A program made the position numbers and the translations under genes. From Oryza sativa Japonica Group (taxonomy: Eukaryota > Streptophyta > Magnoliopsida > Poales > Poaceae), in contig NC_089039.1 of the NCBI RefSeq assembly GCF_034140825.1, positions 22,737,501 to 22,801,500 on the forward strand: a stretch of 64,000 bases of DNA, in the 5' to 3' direction. Below, piece by piece: positions 12,245 to 23,549 of the stretch. Each line of letters opens with the position of its first letter. The first letter of the stretch is position 1. The notes under the pieces were generated by a model, which searched no databases, was not told where the DNA came from, and saw only the letters and a program-made list of their open reading frames with translations.

Positions 12245-12478
12245 CTTCCTCTATCCCTGAATATTTGACTCCGTTAATTTTTTAAAGCATGTTTAACTAT
12301 TTATTCTATTCAAAAACTTTTGTAAAATATGTAAAACTATATGTATACATAAAAGTATATTTAATAATGAATCAAATGATAGGAAAAGAACTAATAATTA
12401 CTTAAATTTCTTAATAAGACAAACGGTCCAACATGTTTTAAAAAGTCAACGGCGCCAAATATTTAGGGACGGAGGGAG
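12245..12478. mobile_element. Stowaway MITE 120 bp upstream of the dehydratase gene
   Basis: 234-base element with inverted ends CTTCCTCTATCCCTGAATATTTG and its partner CAAATATTTAGGGACGGAG. TA follows the right end. It lies just upstream of the dehydratase start at 12121, within probable promoter sequence. Confidence 0.8.
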
Positions 12479-12799
12479 TATAAAATAGTGATTTGTCAAT
12501 GTATATATATTAAAGTTGAGTAACTTACAACCTATCATAAAAAAAACTCTTATAGATCAATGACACTATTGAGTAATAAAACAATCTTGTTGGTGCACGG
12601 TAAAATGGTGGATAGATAGGAGTAAGTCATCGGTATCGAACAATGACACTGGCTAGTATGTAGTGGGTTTTACTTAAGTTCTCAAAATAATCTATGTCTG
12701 ACATCATTTATACATAAATCCTTTTAATCACAAGATTTGAAATTGACCCACTCTTAAAATAAGCATATAATGTGTCAATGTTCGTAGTTGGTAGATTTG

Positions 12800-13900
12800 T
12801 GAGGGACATAGTGTTCGGTAGTGGGGATTAATGGTTGTGATCGCTTCCTAAACCACAGGAAGCATAGGATTTTACACAGGTTCGGTCCTCCTAGAGAATA
12901 ATAACTCAACCTTGCTAGATTATGGTGACCAGATGAATAGAGTTTGCACTGATCCTTTTGAGTACTCGAATACTATGTCTTATAAAATCTGGAACATTAG
13001 TAACCCCTTGATAGAGGTAGTGCCCTCCTTGTATCACATTGTACACGCATCATTGTTACTCCTATACTATCAAATCTACTTTTTGTTGCATGACGGCAAA
13101 GTGGAGTCACCACATAATATCTCTCACCAATCTTCTCGTCGGGTCGTTGTAAATGAGGCGTCTGCTTCTTCCTATCAAAGTAGGGTCAGAAGAGCCATGA
13201 CATTGTCATGTTATGAATGGATACACACAAATTCGACAGTATTAAATGAGCGCACATCGACTGGAATGTGTACACTTAATTAGGGATAGGCAAAAAAACC
13301 GAGACCAAAAAACCAAAACCGGACCTGAAGAACCTGAAGTGTTGGTTATTGGTTTGTAGTTACATCGGGCAAGTGGAAAGACCGATCTTTTTTTGGGTAG
13401 TTCGGCCATCCTCCTCGGGTACCCGAAATGCCCGAAGACCTGAACTATGTAAAAAACCAGGGATTGTGCTACTGGCTTTGTAGCCCATCTTCAAACTGCA
13501 GCCCATCAGCCTAACTTCCCACTTTCCTCAAGATTTGTGAGGATGAGTTTGGTAATCTATTTTGAAAGGCCGAACTTTTTTAGACCCAAAAAACTAGATT
13601 GAACTCTCGATTTAGACCGAACGCACATCCCTACCCTACACTTAATACAGAATGAGGTGCAGGTGACACACCTCATCCCGTCCTAAAGCTTGGACTAGGG
13701 ACCCACAAATGGTAGCCCAGTGACCTAAACCACACAGGACTACTACTGAGCAAGTCTGGGAGTGCCCGGCCTCATCTCTGGGCACACTCCAATGTGGACC
13801 ATGCCGGATAAACATTGCTTATGATCAGCTTCTCGTCGTTCGACATGTTAACTTTCTTCTTTAGTAGGTGTGAATCTAGGTAAAATCATGTGCTTTATAT
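12800..13900. mobile_element. Probable LTR-retroelement remnant (fossil)
   Basis: The sequence on both sides of the Ds-like insertion at 13281-13638 has the look of rice LTR-retrotransposon terminal repeat DNA (a 'tacacaggttcgg' leader-like segment, then a segment with TGGTAGCCCAGTG and similar words). No coding part is preserved. It looks broken and old, since it was later split by a hAT element. Limits and family are guesses. Confidence 0.3.
13281..13638. mobile_element. Ds-like non-autonomous hAT element with 8-bp target duplication
   Basis: 358-base element. The left end TAGGGATAGGCA and the right end (read from outside) TAGGGTAGGGAT resemble the Ac/Ds terminal repeat TAGGGATGAAA. The 8-base sequence CACTTAAT occurs directly at 13273-13280 and 13639-13646, which is the target-site duplication expected for hAT. 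There is no transposase inside. The interior has CCGAAAT/CCGAACT-type subterminal repeats on both arms, the arrangement that hAT transposases bind. Confidence 0.85.
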
Positions 13901-14343
13901 GGTTTAGACGAGTGATTATAGTCGTAAACCCTTATTGCCGAATGTCCCGAATGTCGCGTTCCTCACACATTTCTGCCGAATGCAAAACATCAACAATATG
14001 ATATACACAATCTAGTGCGTTAAGTTATGGTAGGAACCACTTCTTGACGGAATCATAGTAACTTGTACACTATTGAGACTTAAACACACAATATCATCAC
14101 TGCTCAACATGTGTATAAGTGATGTGTCTATGGTATACAGGATGAGTATGTTATTTCGAAATGCAGAAGATAAAGTACAATCAGCATATACTTAAAAATA
14201 TTAGAATCTATATATAAGAAACTGAAATTAGATATAGAAAATAAGAACACCATAAGCACAATGATGCAGTTTCAACCAATGTACAAATTGCTAGTGCATC
14301 TTTTTTTTTACACGGAAAATGCACAAACATATTATACTACATA
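13901..14343. other. Intergenic, no gene seen
   Basis: AT-rich stretch without recognisable coding or structured elements. Confidence 0.5.
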
Positions 14344-14468
14344 CTCCCTCCGTCCAAAAAAAACTCAACCTAGTACTTGGATAGGACATAATCTAATACA
14401 ACGAATCTGGATATCCAGATTATGTCCTATCCAATTACTAGATTAAGTTTTTTTTAAGACGGATCGAG
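14344..14468. mobile_element. Short Stowaway-like MITE
   Basis: About 125 bases, nearly a perfect hairpin. The left end is CTCCCTCCGTCC and the right end GGACGGAT-like (GACGGATCGAG), with the arms AACTCAACCTAG and CTAGATTAAGTT. The centre carries the inverted words GGATAGGACATAATCT and AGATTATGTCCTATCC. A TA precedes the left end. It lies 100 bases past the stop codon of the C2H2 gene, possibly within its 3' UTR or terminator region. Confidence 0.75.
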
Positions 14469-14567
14469 ATCCTTGGTCCCACTTTATTTTATAACTTCCT
14501 TGGTCCCACTAGAATGGCATTGGAAACGCAACCGCGCGCACACAATCACCAAACAGAGAACACCACC

Positions 14568-15092
14568 CTACACGAGCAGATTAAGCAGATGGGGCTCCTG
14601 TTCCGCACGCTCAACCTCCTGATCACCTTCACCGGCCTCCTCGACCGCCGGCGGGCTGTTCAAGTCGATCATCTCCGGCGGCTCCATGCTGGACACGGCG
14701 CCGGCGCTCGCAGCCGCAGCCGCCGGCGGCGGCGTCGCCGCTGCCGCCTCGCCTCTGTGCCGCCGCATGTGCCCGCCGAGCGCCTGCCCCATGCGGAACT
14801 CGACCCCGCACACGGCGCACAGGTGCCACTGGTGGGCGGAAACCACCCGCCGCTGGTTGTTGGTAGCCCCCACGACGGCGGCCCCCGCGGCGCCGTGCTC
14901 CTGCCGCTGCCGCGCCGCCATCCGCGTGTGCCCCGTCCGGTGCCCGCCGAGCGCCTGGAACGACGTGAACGTCTTGCTGCACGTCTTGCACCTGAAATAC
15001 TCCCCGCGCGCGCTCCCGCCGCCGCCCGCGACGTGCGTCGTCGGGCGGAGGCCACCGCTCCCCTCGCCGACCGCTCGTTGCCCACTCGCCAT
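14568..15092 (-). CDS. Two-finger C2H2 (ZAT type) zinc-finger protein with EAR motif
   Basis: Intronless, 174 residues, from ATG 15092. It is a plant C1-2i (ZAT/STZ) transcription factor, usually a stress-response repressor. Finger 1, about residues 33-55, is CKTCSKTFTSFQALGGHRTGH. Finger 2, about residues 91-113, is CAVCGVEFRMGQALGGHMRRH. Both carry the plant signature QALGGH. Near residues 143-149 is IDLNSPP, a DLNxxP-type EAR repression motif that recruits TOPLESS-class co-repressors. Between and around these lie Ala/Gly/Arg-rich low-complexity segments. An upstream Leu codon in the same frame is not used as start, because the ATG is the first good initiator. The gene is very GC-rich and the opposite strand shows long spurious open frames. 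A similar gene lies at 24486 on the other strand. Confidence 0.93.
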   Translation of the reverse strand: MASGQRAVGEGSGGLRPTTHVAGGGGSARGEYFRCKTCSKTFTSFQALGGHRTGHTRMAARQRQEHGAAGAAVVGATNNQRRVVSAHQWHLCAVCGVEFRMGQALGGHMRRHRGEAAAATPPPAAAAASAGAVSSMEPPEMIDLNSPPAVEEAGEGDQEVERAEQEPHLLNLLV

Positions 15093-15326
15093 CGTCAAGC
15101 TCGTCCACCTCGCGCAAATGTACGTACTTACTTACCTTCCTCTCGCGGCGAGCCTAGCCTTAGTTTGCGCTAGCTGTGGGTGTGTGTGTGCACGCGCGCG
15201 ACGCGGGAGCAGGACGCGAACTTGGTGAGTCGGTGTTCCCCCCCGGGGAGGGGAGATTAATAAGTACGCGAAGGCGGCGACGTCCCGGCTCATGTCAGAG
15301 CCGTCCACGCCGAGGCTGCGTGATGT

Positions 15327-15327
15327 G

Positions 15328-15366
<39 letters not shown>
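15327..15366. repeat. (GTGC)n microsatellite
   Basis: About ten uninterrupted copies of the tetramer GCGT, roughly 235 bases upstream of the minus-strand C2H2 gene start, probably in its promoter. Such tetranucleotide tracts mutate in length and would be a usable marker. Confidence 0.85.
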
Positions 15367-15559
15367 GCATGCGTTGATGGCCGCCTGGCTGGGGGCACTG
15401 GCCGGCGCCGCGGTTTCACATCGGCCGCGAGCCCACGAGATGAACATCCTGACGTCGATCGGGCATGGAAGCGTCGGGCTGCAGCAGCTACGAGACCACC
15501 AACATGTGTGTCCCTTTTTACCAAGAGTACGATTGGACGCACACGTTGTCCCATGATAT

Positions 15560-16117
15560 CATGTACACGTGTGCGCGTCTAATATACATTCTTACAAGAC
15601 GAAATTTATTAGTTCTCCAGTTTCCTTATATGCCATTGAGAATGGACTTTTCTCTTACGTGACATTAGGCGAAACTTTGCTATCCTTATATGCCATTACC
15701 GTCAATCTTGCATCAACGGTCCGTTAGATGAACAGTAAAAAGACCAAAATATCCTTGTTTATCTCTTTCCACTAAGTCTCAAATTATCCGAAAATAACTA
15801 TCGGAACAAGGACATAGATCTGATGTTGTAGCCTATAGGTCTAGGCATGCACTTACCTTTCTAGCTAAGAGGATAGTAGTCGCGCAAGAATGATAGTTGG
15901 CGCTTGCCAGGACAACTTAAAGAGAGGAAGAATGACAAGGCCATGAGAGTAGGATCGACATTTCTGAGAAAACCTTGACATGATCCGAGGAACTAACGGC
16001 GAGTTCACGTGCAGGGGCTAACGGTAGTGGCATATTAGGTGTAGCAAAATTTTGTCCAATAGCAATAAAGCAAAGAGTCAATTTTGAATGGCAAATAAAG
16101 AAACCGGATAATTTTAA
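15560..16117. other. Intergenic, decayed repeat DNA
   Basis: No gene. The phrase 'CCTTATATGCCATT' occurs twice (about 15625 and 15685) in a stretch that looks like an old Mutator-type or other rice repeat end. The rest is unremarkable. Confidence 0.4.
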
Positions 16118-16516
16118 GGCAAAATTGATTATATAGTATCGAAAGTTCACGTTTTTGGTTTTATAGCACCGAAAGTTACCGGTTCACTTTAATAGCATCC
16201 AAAGTTCACCATCTTCCTATTTTTAGCACTTCCGTCAATTTTTCCGTCCGTCTTGATCGTTATTGATCCAGTCACACACATGATATGACATTTATACCCC
16301 TCATTGACATGCATTATACTTGTACTTGTGAGGGGTAGAAACGTCATATCGTGTGTGTGGCTGGATCAAGACGGACGGAAAACGATCGAGAATTGACGGA
16401 AGTGTTAAAAATGGGAATTACATGGTGAACATTGGGTGCTATTAAAGTGAACCGGTAACTTTCAGTGCTATAAAACCAAAAACGTGAACTTTCGATGCTA
16501 TATAACCAATTTTGCG
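16118..16516. mobile_element. Mutator-type foldback MITE with 9-bp target duplication
   Basis: 399-base element that is almost entirely one inverted repeat. Left arm: GGCAAAATTGATTATATAG. Right arm, reversed: CGCAAAATTGGTTATATAG. The pairing continues for about 150 bases through GAAAGTTACCGGTTCACTTT, CCGTCCGTCTTGATC and CACACACATGATATGAC, with a short loop near 16300. The 9-mer TAATTTTAA flanks both ends (16109-16117 and 16517-16525), the size typical of MULEs. A transcript would form a long hairpin. Confidence 0.85.
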
Positions 16517-16826
16517 TAATTTTAAATGGCAAATAAAGAATTCTCTCTCTCTCAAAAAAGGAAAATTGTCGGTGGCATTGCCGGGACGCATACACCAATC
16601 TACTTACTTTACCACGTATGTTTATCTTCTATTCATATTTGGAATATTTTCAGTGGCGTTACCTTTACGCATAGTGTAACAACAACTTTATACAAGGGGA
16701 CTTTATATATGAGTATTATTCATAAACTACTTTTTTTGTGAAACATAAATTGATCGATATAAATGTGTCTTTTGTGTGAAGAAAGTAACATCATATCATT
16801 TCCTAACAAAACCATTCGTATGACGT

Positions 16827-16894
16827 GATAAAAATAGATAATACAAATCGCATTATTTGAGATAAAAATAGTTAATACAAATCGCATTATTTGA
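16827..16894. repeat. 34-bp tandem duplication
   Basis: Two adjacent copies of a roughly 34-base unit containing GATAAAAATAG..TAATACAAAT and ending CGCATTATTTGAG. The copies are nearly identical, so the duplication is probably recent. Confidence 0.75.
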
Positions 16895-16922
16895 GAGACG
16901 CATTGTAAGTTGGCAACACCAT

Positions 16923-17210
16923 GGTTACCTCACGGTTACTGCAATAATCTCGTACAGTAACCATCTCTATTTTTTAAAACCTCACGGCTTTTCTCGATAA
17001 CCATATAGGTTTTGTTAAGTAACCACGATACCATCATGTCAGTAACTCCTACCAAGGCTACCTCACAATTACCGCAATGATCTCGTACAGCAAACATCTC
17101 AGTTTTTTTAAACCTCACGGCTAACCACCCTACCAAAATGGTGAGGAAACCCTATCTACCGCTGCATGGTTTTGAGTCTGTAACCCCTACCAAAATGGTG
17201 GCCTGGTGGG
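16923..17210. repeat. Imperfect duplicated block (about 130-bp period)
   Basis: The segments around 16925-16990 and 17056-17120 share the order GGTTACTGCAATAATCTCG, then a cAGTAACCATCTC-type word, then a T-run, then AACCTCACGGCT. A further pair, CCTACCAAAATGGTG, lies at about 17128 and 17187. This looks like locally duplicated repeat DNA of unknown family. Confidence 0.55.
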
Positions 17211-17239
17211 GGAAACCTTTGCTACAGCTGCATGATTTG

Positions 17240-18048
17240 AACTTTGAAGTGGCGCGTCTTTACGTATAGCCGCAGCCAGATTTCAGATGGGATTTTCTTG
17301 GATGCCTTCTGTGGTCAAGGTTCTGACTATAGGCAGTATATATGGCCAATTTATTAAAAGCTTGAAGCCAAGTCATAATCCTTCTTAGCCAATTACACTC
17401 TTTTTTAGTGGAACTAAAATTTCATTAACAAATTTCCCAGCACTCCAGTGCACCGTCTTTCACTCTTTCCCAACTGAGGTACATTATTGCTGTTCCTCCA
17501 TCAAGCAGAACCCATATTGCATTAATAAATCCTTCAACTCAGAAAGGGTGGATGGTTTTTGGTGTTGCATCCTCGTCAATCTTCCTTGATACGCGGTTTA
17601 CATGGTTATGATTTGGAAAAAAAATAAACGACATGAATTAATTGGCATTTGCATGTACTATATTGAGAAGGCATGTGAGATCAGCACATAAAAATAAAAT
17701 TCAGGAATCACATTTTGTGTTTTGTTAATTCAATATACCAAAAGCGAGTTAAAGAAAGACATTCATCTCCATAAGCAATATATTGATCCACTGCACAACA
17801 ACATATATATAAATCTACAAAACAAAGAACAATCAAAATTGAAACAATCACCGTTCACAATCTTGTTTGTGCAGTTTTTTAAATACTCGCAAAACTGAAC
17901 CAGATAGTGTCAATGAAGGGAACGTGCCACTCTACACGCAAATGGATTCAGATATTCTGTTCCGTCGTTTCTATTGCAATGAACGTATCAGTCCTAGAGA
18001 TGTAACAACGGGATGCTACTCCATCTTCAGCTCCAAAAGCAGAGCACA
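17240..18048. other. Intergenic / 3' flank of coatomer zeta gene
   Basis: AT-rich stretch with no recognised gene. The last 150 or so bases before 18049 are the probable 3' UTR of the coatomer gene. Confidence 0.5.
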
Positions 18049-20272
18049 TCACATAAGAAGAGATTTGGTCAAGTGCTCTCTTGCTGTTGTTAGGGCTTGA
18101 ACTATAGTCTGCATTCAGAGAGCAATAACTCGTTATGTTTGGTTAAACCGAACAGCTTCCTTTAGTAAGATCATGGCTAAAACTTACCTGCTCAGCGAGT
18201 GAAGTAGCACCTTCTATTCCATGTGCTGACACCTTTTCAGCTATCACACTTCCTTCTGTTTCCAGGACAATCCTGTATAATCATTCAGATCAAGTACTAT
18301 TGAGCTTATTACAGTTTGCAGTACCACACATCAGGAGACTGGCAAAAACTTTTTGAAACACTTTGAAATATTAAAATATTAATAGACTATCAGATTGACA
18401 GGCATATATGTTCATGGCCTAATCAAAAGTTTGCCACCTCAATATCATTCCCATTTATTGTCTAATTTATCAAATTTTGCCACCTCAAACTAGGATTGTT
18501 CAAGGTACAGAATTTTGATTCTTAACAAAGTAAATGTGCTAAGAGAATTCATTTGTCCTCCAATCAAAAATATACATGTTCATTACTAGAGCAGACAACC
18601 GATTATAAAGCGTGCCATGAAAGCCAAACATACAAACGAAAGGAATAAGAACATTTGACATCCAGTGAGACTAGGATTTACCCTCCATCAACAATTTCAT
18701 CGAGGCACAATAGGATGAGATCCAGATTTTCGAGTGCTGTTCTTTTGTCGACGTTATTTCTGAAACCGATGACACGGGAAACAGAATACATGCAATCAGG
18801 TAGGGACATAAATGTAAAACAAAATAAAAGGTAGAAAAACAAAGATACATTAAATAGGTTGAGTATAACCTGAGAATAATGTCAACTGCATCAGTGAATC
18901 CTTGAAGGACCGATGCTAAAATAAGCTCATTCTCCTCCTCTCCTCCAGTAACAAAAAAATGGAGGTCTTGGATGAACTTATACACCACAATGTGGCCATC
19001 AAACATTACAATCTCAGCTGAAAGGGGGAAACATATACATAAAGTGAATTACTTGAACTAGACATACGGTATGTAATTTTTCACTCACAAGTCACAAATA
19101 AGACGCTGTCAATACTACTTGTTATAAGGAAAACTAATGCAAATACATCTCTCCAAGCTCATAATAATTGGTTGATATCGTGTAACATAGTACAACTTTA
19201 ACTAAGCGAAAGCTGAAAAAATCGTATTATGTTTGGGTGTGCTTCAGTACACCTCTTTTAGAAAAAGTCTATGAACTCTAAAAGCAAATTAACTAATATT
19301 AGGTTGGGGCAAATCACATTAACCTAACATGAAATCAAATCAAATTGCGTTTTACGTGATGGAATGTATTTGTCTGACCGCATATTTTAGCAACTTCTCT
19401 TTTAAGATTCACAAACTCTTCTAAGAAGTCCTATAGAAAAACAAAAAAAAGAGGTGCATGGTTAGCACCTTTGAAAGACTGATCAGAAATTATGCTTGAT
19501 ATCAAGATACCTAGAATACACAGCCCCTTATTCACATCAACACGTTTCATTTATGTAATAAAAATAAACAGACAAGTGTAAACATAGGCAATTAGGCACG
19601 GTATGCAGATAACTTGCGTTCTTGGACATCATAAAGAGTTGTCTAAATGCATATGGAAAAGATGCAACTAGATTATACAAATGCTTCAAAAAAATTACGG
19701 TTTGAGACAAGCAGTACTATGCATACATTGGGATACTAGGAGATAGTACTAATCATCAGATACAAGTCATCTTCTAAGTTGTCACTCACTATCACAAGCC
19801 GAAAGGGGGGGCAGATGCGCATTACCTTCTGCTCCGGCAGTGGCTTTCTGGGTCTTGACGAACACCGACTTCTCGAAGGCCAGCTTCGCCGAGAGAGTAG
19901 GCCAATCATCCGTGTAGTACTTGACGGCGACGCGCTTCCCCTCGGAATCCAGCAGAAGGATGTTCTTCACCGAAGGGCAGGATTCCTGTACGAGCAAACC
20001 ATCAAAGCAACGCCATCAACTAACTAACAACAAACGAGATCCCGATTTGCACCTGCCGTGAAAACCAAGAAACGGGGAGCCCAGCCTCCCAAACCCAAAC
20101 AGAGAGCACACACACGCCCCGTACGACGGCGCCGGCGGACTCGAAACCGGGGACGAACGCGACGGATCGGGGCGAATCAAGAAACCGGAAACACCAACAC
20201 ATGTAGCGGCACGCGCGATGGAATCGGGAGAGGAGGAGGAGGAGAGCCGGGGGGGGCAGGGACGCGTACCAT
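18049..20272 (-). CDS. COPZ: Coatomer subunit zeta
   Basis: Zeta subunit of the COPI vesicle coat, which carries cargo from Golgi back to ER; a sigma/mu-adaptin small-subunit (longin-like) fold in the cytosol. Six coding exons: 20272-20270, 19985-19826, 19017-18870, 18759-18682, 18272-18188, 18108-18049. All are GT-AG and in frame, giving 177 residues, the usual length. The first exon contributes only the ATG; translation continues [20 protein letters not shown]. Landmarks are YYTDDWPT, the FVKTQK segment, [53 protein letters not shown] and the end [10 protein letters not shown]. Everything expected is present. The upstream GC-rich 20275-20420 is the 5' leader and promoter. The 19985-20270 intron separates leader and body, a common arrangement for intron-enhanced expression. 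Confidence 0.97.
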
Positions 20273-20549
20273 CTGGAGCGGCAAGGTGGATCCACGGGGC
20301 GGGAGGCGAGACGGCGGAGCGGATCCCCGGCGGCGGGTGAGGGGAGAAGGTGCGGACCAACGAAGGAAGCCGAGGCGAGCCGACGAGTCGAGGTGGACGA
20401 AGAGCACAGCTACTAGTCTTCATTCGTTGTTGGGCTTCACGGATCCGCCGAGGTGGGAATTGGGCCGGATTATCACGATTTCAAGCCCATTCTTCTTATC
20501 CCGTATGAGAGTGACGGAGACTGAGAGACGAGGTTGAGTTCGACACTTC

Positions 20550-20756
20550 GGGCATGTTTAGTACAGCTCTAGTCTAAACCTCAGTCAAACAGTTTTAACT
20601 TTATAAAAAAAAATAGAAGCGGAGCTGGGTGAAGCTCTCTCACGAAATAAAGTAGAGAAGTAGAGATGGGTTTAGACAGCTCCACAACTCCATTCCAGAC
20701 TCAACTCTTGAAGTTAAATTTAGAAATTTGAGCTCTACCAATTACTAAACACACCC
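20550..20756. mobile_element. Tourist-like MITE
   Basis: About 207 bases, with inverted ends GGGCATGTTTAGTA at the left and ACTAAACACACCC at the right. Inverted inner arms include TAGTCTAAACCTC and GGGTTTAGACAG. It is close to the coatomer promoter, about 130 bases further upstream than the GC-rich leader. Confidence 0.6.
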
Positions 20757-21488
20757 AGTTTCCCAACTCACTCGCTAATTTTTCGTGCGAACCTTTTTCA
20801 AAATGTTAAATGGTATATTTTTTAAAAAAAATATCTATACGAAAGTTGTTTTAAAAATTATATTGATTTATTTTTAAAAAAATAGTTAATACTTAATTAA
20901 TCATGTGCTACATCGTCCACGAATATGAGTATATATGACTTCTAAGTTCTAAAACTCTCTTTATGACTGTATGGCCAACTAAACAAACTTTTTGCTTCAA
21001 ACTGAAGCTGGTAGTACTGCTGGGCTGGCACAATCGCCTGGTTAGAAAACGTCGAGCAGCTATTGACCCTTAGCTTTGAGTGTTTAACACGCGGCCTCGG
21101 TGTGTCGCAGGGCGATGGATCACCACTTCATTCACTCCCACGGGAATTCACCACCAAACTCGACGACTGGTGAAGTACTAACCTTTTGAAGCCATGAATC
21201 GAAAGATCACCGGTCGGCTGCGGCGGCTGCTGCTACTTTACTTGCTCAGTTTCAGATCGAACTCACAAAACCACATGATTTAACGTGAAGCTAGTTATCA
21301 AACTGTTAACAATGCGTATCGGTAAAAAAAAAGAAAAAACTTGTATATAAAACCTTCAAATTTATAATAGTAAAAACTTGATTAATCATGTACTAATAAC
21401 AGCTCGTCTCGTTTTCATGTTATGGACTAGTCAAGTCCAATTATACCTTGGAATGCAGCTTGGGTGCGTCCTTTTGATTATGGTTTTA
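20757..21488. other. Intergenic, no gene seen
   Basis: AT-rich, with pieces resembling other grass MITEs (for example 'tagttaatacttaattaatcatgtgcta') but no clear ends. No coding region is recognised. Confidence 0.4.
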
Positions 21489-21949
21489 GAGCAGCAACAT
21501 ATTTTAAAGAGATAAAAGAAGAGAGAGAATAGCAACGAGCTATAGATCTGTAGCTAGCTGTAGTACGGATTTTAAGACGTAATGAGTATATGACATGTGG
21601 GACCAGGTATTAGTTACTCCCTCCGTACTCATAAAGGAAGTCATTTAGGACAATGTTTAAGTCGAACCTTGGGAATAAAAAACATAAATAACTCTTAAGT
21701 TGTTGCATTGAAAATGTAAAAATTATATGAATAGATTTGTCTTGAAAAATATTTTCATAAAAGTATACATATATCACTTTTAAAAAACAAGAAGTCAAAG
21801 TTGTGTTTTGAAGACCATGTCGCTGTCCTAAACGACTTCCTTTACGAGTATGGAGGGAGTATATAGTAAGTAACTATTATATGAATTGGCTATTACATTG
21901 GCTATAGATGATTTGGAGTTGGTAGTGGGCTATACTATTAAACTTGCTC
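21489..21949. mobile_element. Tourist-type MITE split by a Stowaway MITE
   Basis: The outer element begins GAGCAGCAAC and ends AAACTTGCTC, flanked by TTA on both sides (21486-21488 and 21950-21952), the PIF/Harbinger target duplication. Its sequence (CTATAGATCTGTAGC, ATTACATTGGCTATAG) matches in inverse order the uninterrupted relative at 30095-30338. The Stowaway at 21617-21859 lies inside it, so the outer element is the older one. Confidence 0.8.
21617..21859. mobile_element. Stowaway MITE nested in a Tourist-type MITE
   Basis: 243 bases, from CTCCCTCCGTACTCATAAAGG to its inverted partner CCTTTACGAGTATGGAGGGAG, flanked by TA on both sides. The word AAGTCATTTAGGACA pairs with TGTCCTAAACGACTT. 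It interrupts the element at 21489-21949. Confidence 0.85.
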
Positions 21950-22137
21950 TTAGTTGATTAGCTGCACGCAAAACGAGAAATATCGGATAGTGTATAATTA
22001 ATTGAGTATTAATTATTAAAAAATTTAAAAAATCTATTTAATTTTTTTTACAGAATATTCAATATATAAAGTTTTGATGCGTTTAATAGTTTGAAAAACG
22101 TGCTAATGAAAAAGGAGAAGTAGCTAAGAGCAAGGTT

Positions 22138-22575
22138 AATAATACAGCTAACCTGTTGGCTATAAGGTTCCTTGCAGTCTTCTCTCAGCCTACCCATATA
22201 ATAGATAGCTCTTTACAATTAATATAGGGCACACTTGTCTCTCTCACAGAGTTTCTTGGTTATTGTGTCTAAGCCGGCTGTAAGTTTATAGCCCTTTTCT
22301 TATCTCTCTCCTCTCTTCTCTCCTCCATCTCGGCATTTAGCCAGAGCAAGTATAATAGTAGGCTATAAGAAGGCTGAATGCTTAGGTGGATGGGAGAAAA
22401 GAGGATAGAGATGAGAAGCGGGCTATAAGTTTACAGCCGGCTTAGGAACAGGAACCAAAAAAATCTGTGAGACAGACATATGAACCATATATTTATAGTG
22501 AAGAATTAACCACTATATTTAACCACTATATGATAGGCTATAAGTAAACAGCTTGCTGTATTATTATCCTTGCTC
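22138..22575. mobile_element. Foldback MITE with TAA target duplication
   Basis: 438 bases forming one long inverted repeat. The left end GAGCAAGGTTAATAATACAGC pairs with the right end GCTGTATTATTATCCTTGCTC. Further in, AAGCCGGCTGTAAGTTTATAG pairs with CTATAAGTTTACAGCCGGCTT. TAA flanks both ends (22135-22137 and 22576-22578). The turn is near 22345. It may be two oppositely oriented copies of one Tourist-type element fused together. Confidence 0.8.
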
Positions 22576-22579
22576 TAAA

Positions 22580-23545
22580 ACCAATTTCTCGGCGACATGA
22601 AGACATCAGAGTACGAGACATCCCGTTGAAACATGAAACACAATAGTGATAGGACCAAGGTGGGTGGCGGTCCGGCTGTTATAGGACCCGGCCAAGACAT
22701 GACTGAAAACTTTGGCCAGAGTCCAGACGGTTCCAGGTGTCAATGTGTCAATGCTTTTGGAAGCTGCTGATTTTCATGTTTCCGTCCCGTTTTTCTTCGG
22801 GAGATCTAGCCAGAGGGAACAGCTACCACAAAGTTAGGCGTTCTAGGATTTGTTTGTCACTCGTTTAGTCGTGTCTTCAACATTAGTCAACACCATATTG
22901 TCAGTGATCAGAAAGAAAGGGAGAGTTAAACCATCCCTATTAATTTAGTATATATACCAAGTTAGGCTGAGATTAGTTTCAAACTTCCAATTTTTCTATC
23001 CCATCAAAACTTTCCTAAACACAAACTTCCAACTTTTCTGTCACATCATTTCAATTTTAACCAAACTTCTAATTTTGACGTGAACTATGCACACCCTTAT
23101 TACCAACCCAACCCAAGTAGGCTAGTAGTACACATAACGTTGACCAAGCCATTCAACATTTTTTTTAGAACAGCCAAGCAGCATGTTGAATCTATTTGCT
23201 ACTCTACCTGAAGTCAAGCTGATGAGCTACTCCACTCGATATGCCACCAACCCTAGTGTGAAAAAAAAAACTGAAACAGCCGGACGCCACTCGAGCTAAC
23301 GACCCGACCATGTAATCGGAGAATATAAAGGACGGCGGGATGGGCGCTCGCTCGCTGCGTCCACGTCGGATTTTGCTACAGTAGGGTGGAAATTATGCGA
23401 AAAAGCCCTCCGATTTTTCGTAATAATGTATAGGTCCCTAGTGTAACATTGCCGGCCGGGCGGCTGGCAGCAGGAAGGAGCACAAACTTGGCGATCCGAC
23501 GGGGCCCGCACGTCAGCGGCCGGATCACATTAGCTCCCTATTTGC
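22580..23545. other. Intergenic with MITE fragment
   Basis: No gene. At about 22967-23095 is a fragment whose words (CAAACTTCCAACTTTTC, CATCAAAACTTTCCTA) match the fuller element at 34381-34605, so it is a partial copy of the same MITE family. Confidence 0.5.
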
Positions 23546-23549
23546 TGAG

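Noticed and set aside
14514-15228. Long + strand open frames opposite the first C2H2 gene
   Set aside because: They are the GC-rich complement of the zinc-finger gene; Arg/Pro-rich, no domain.
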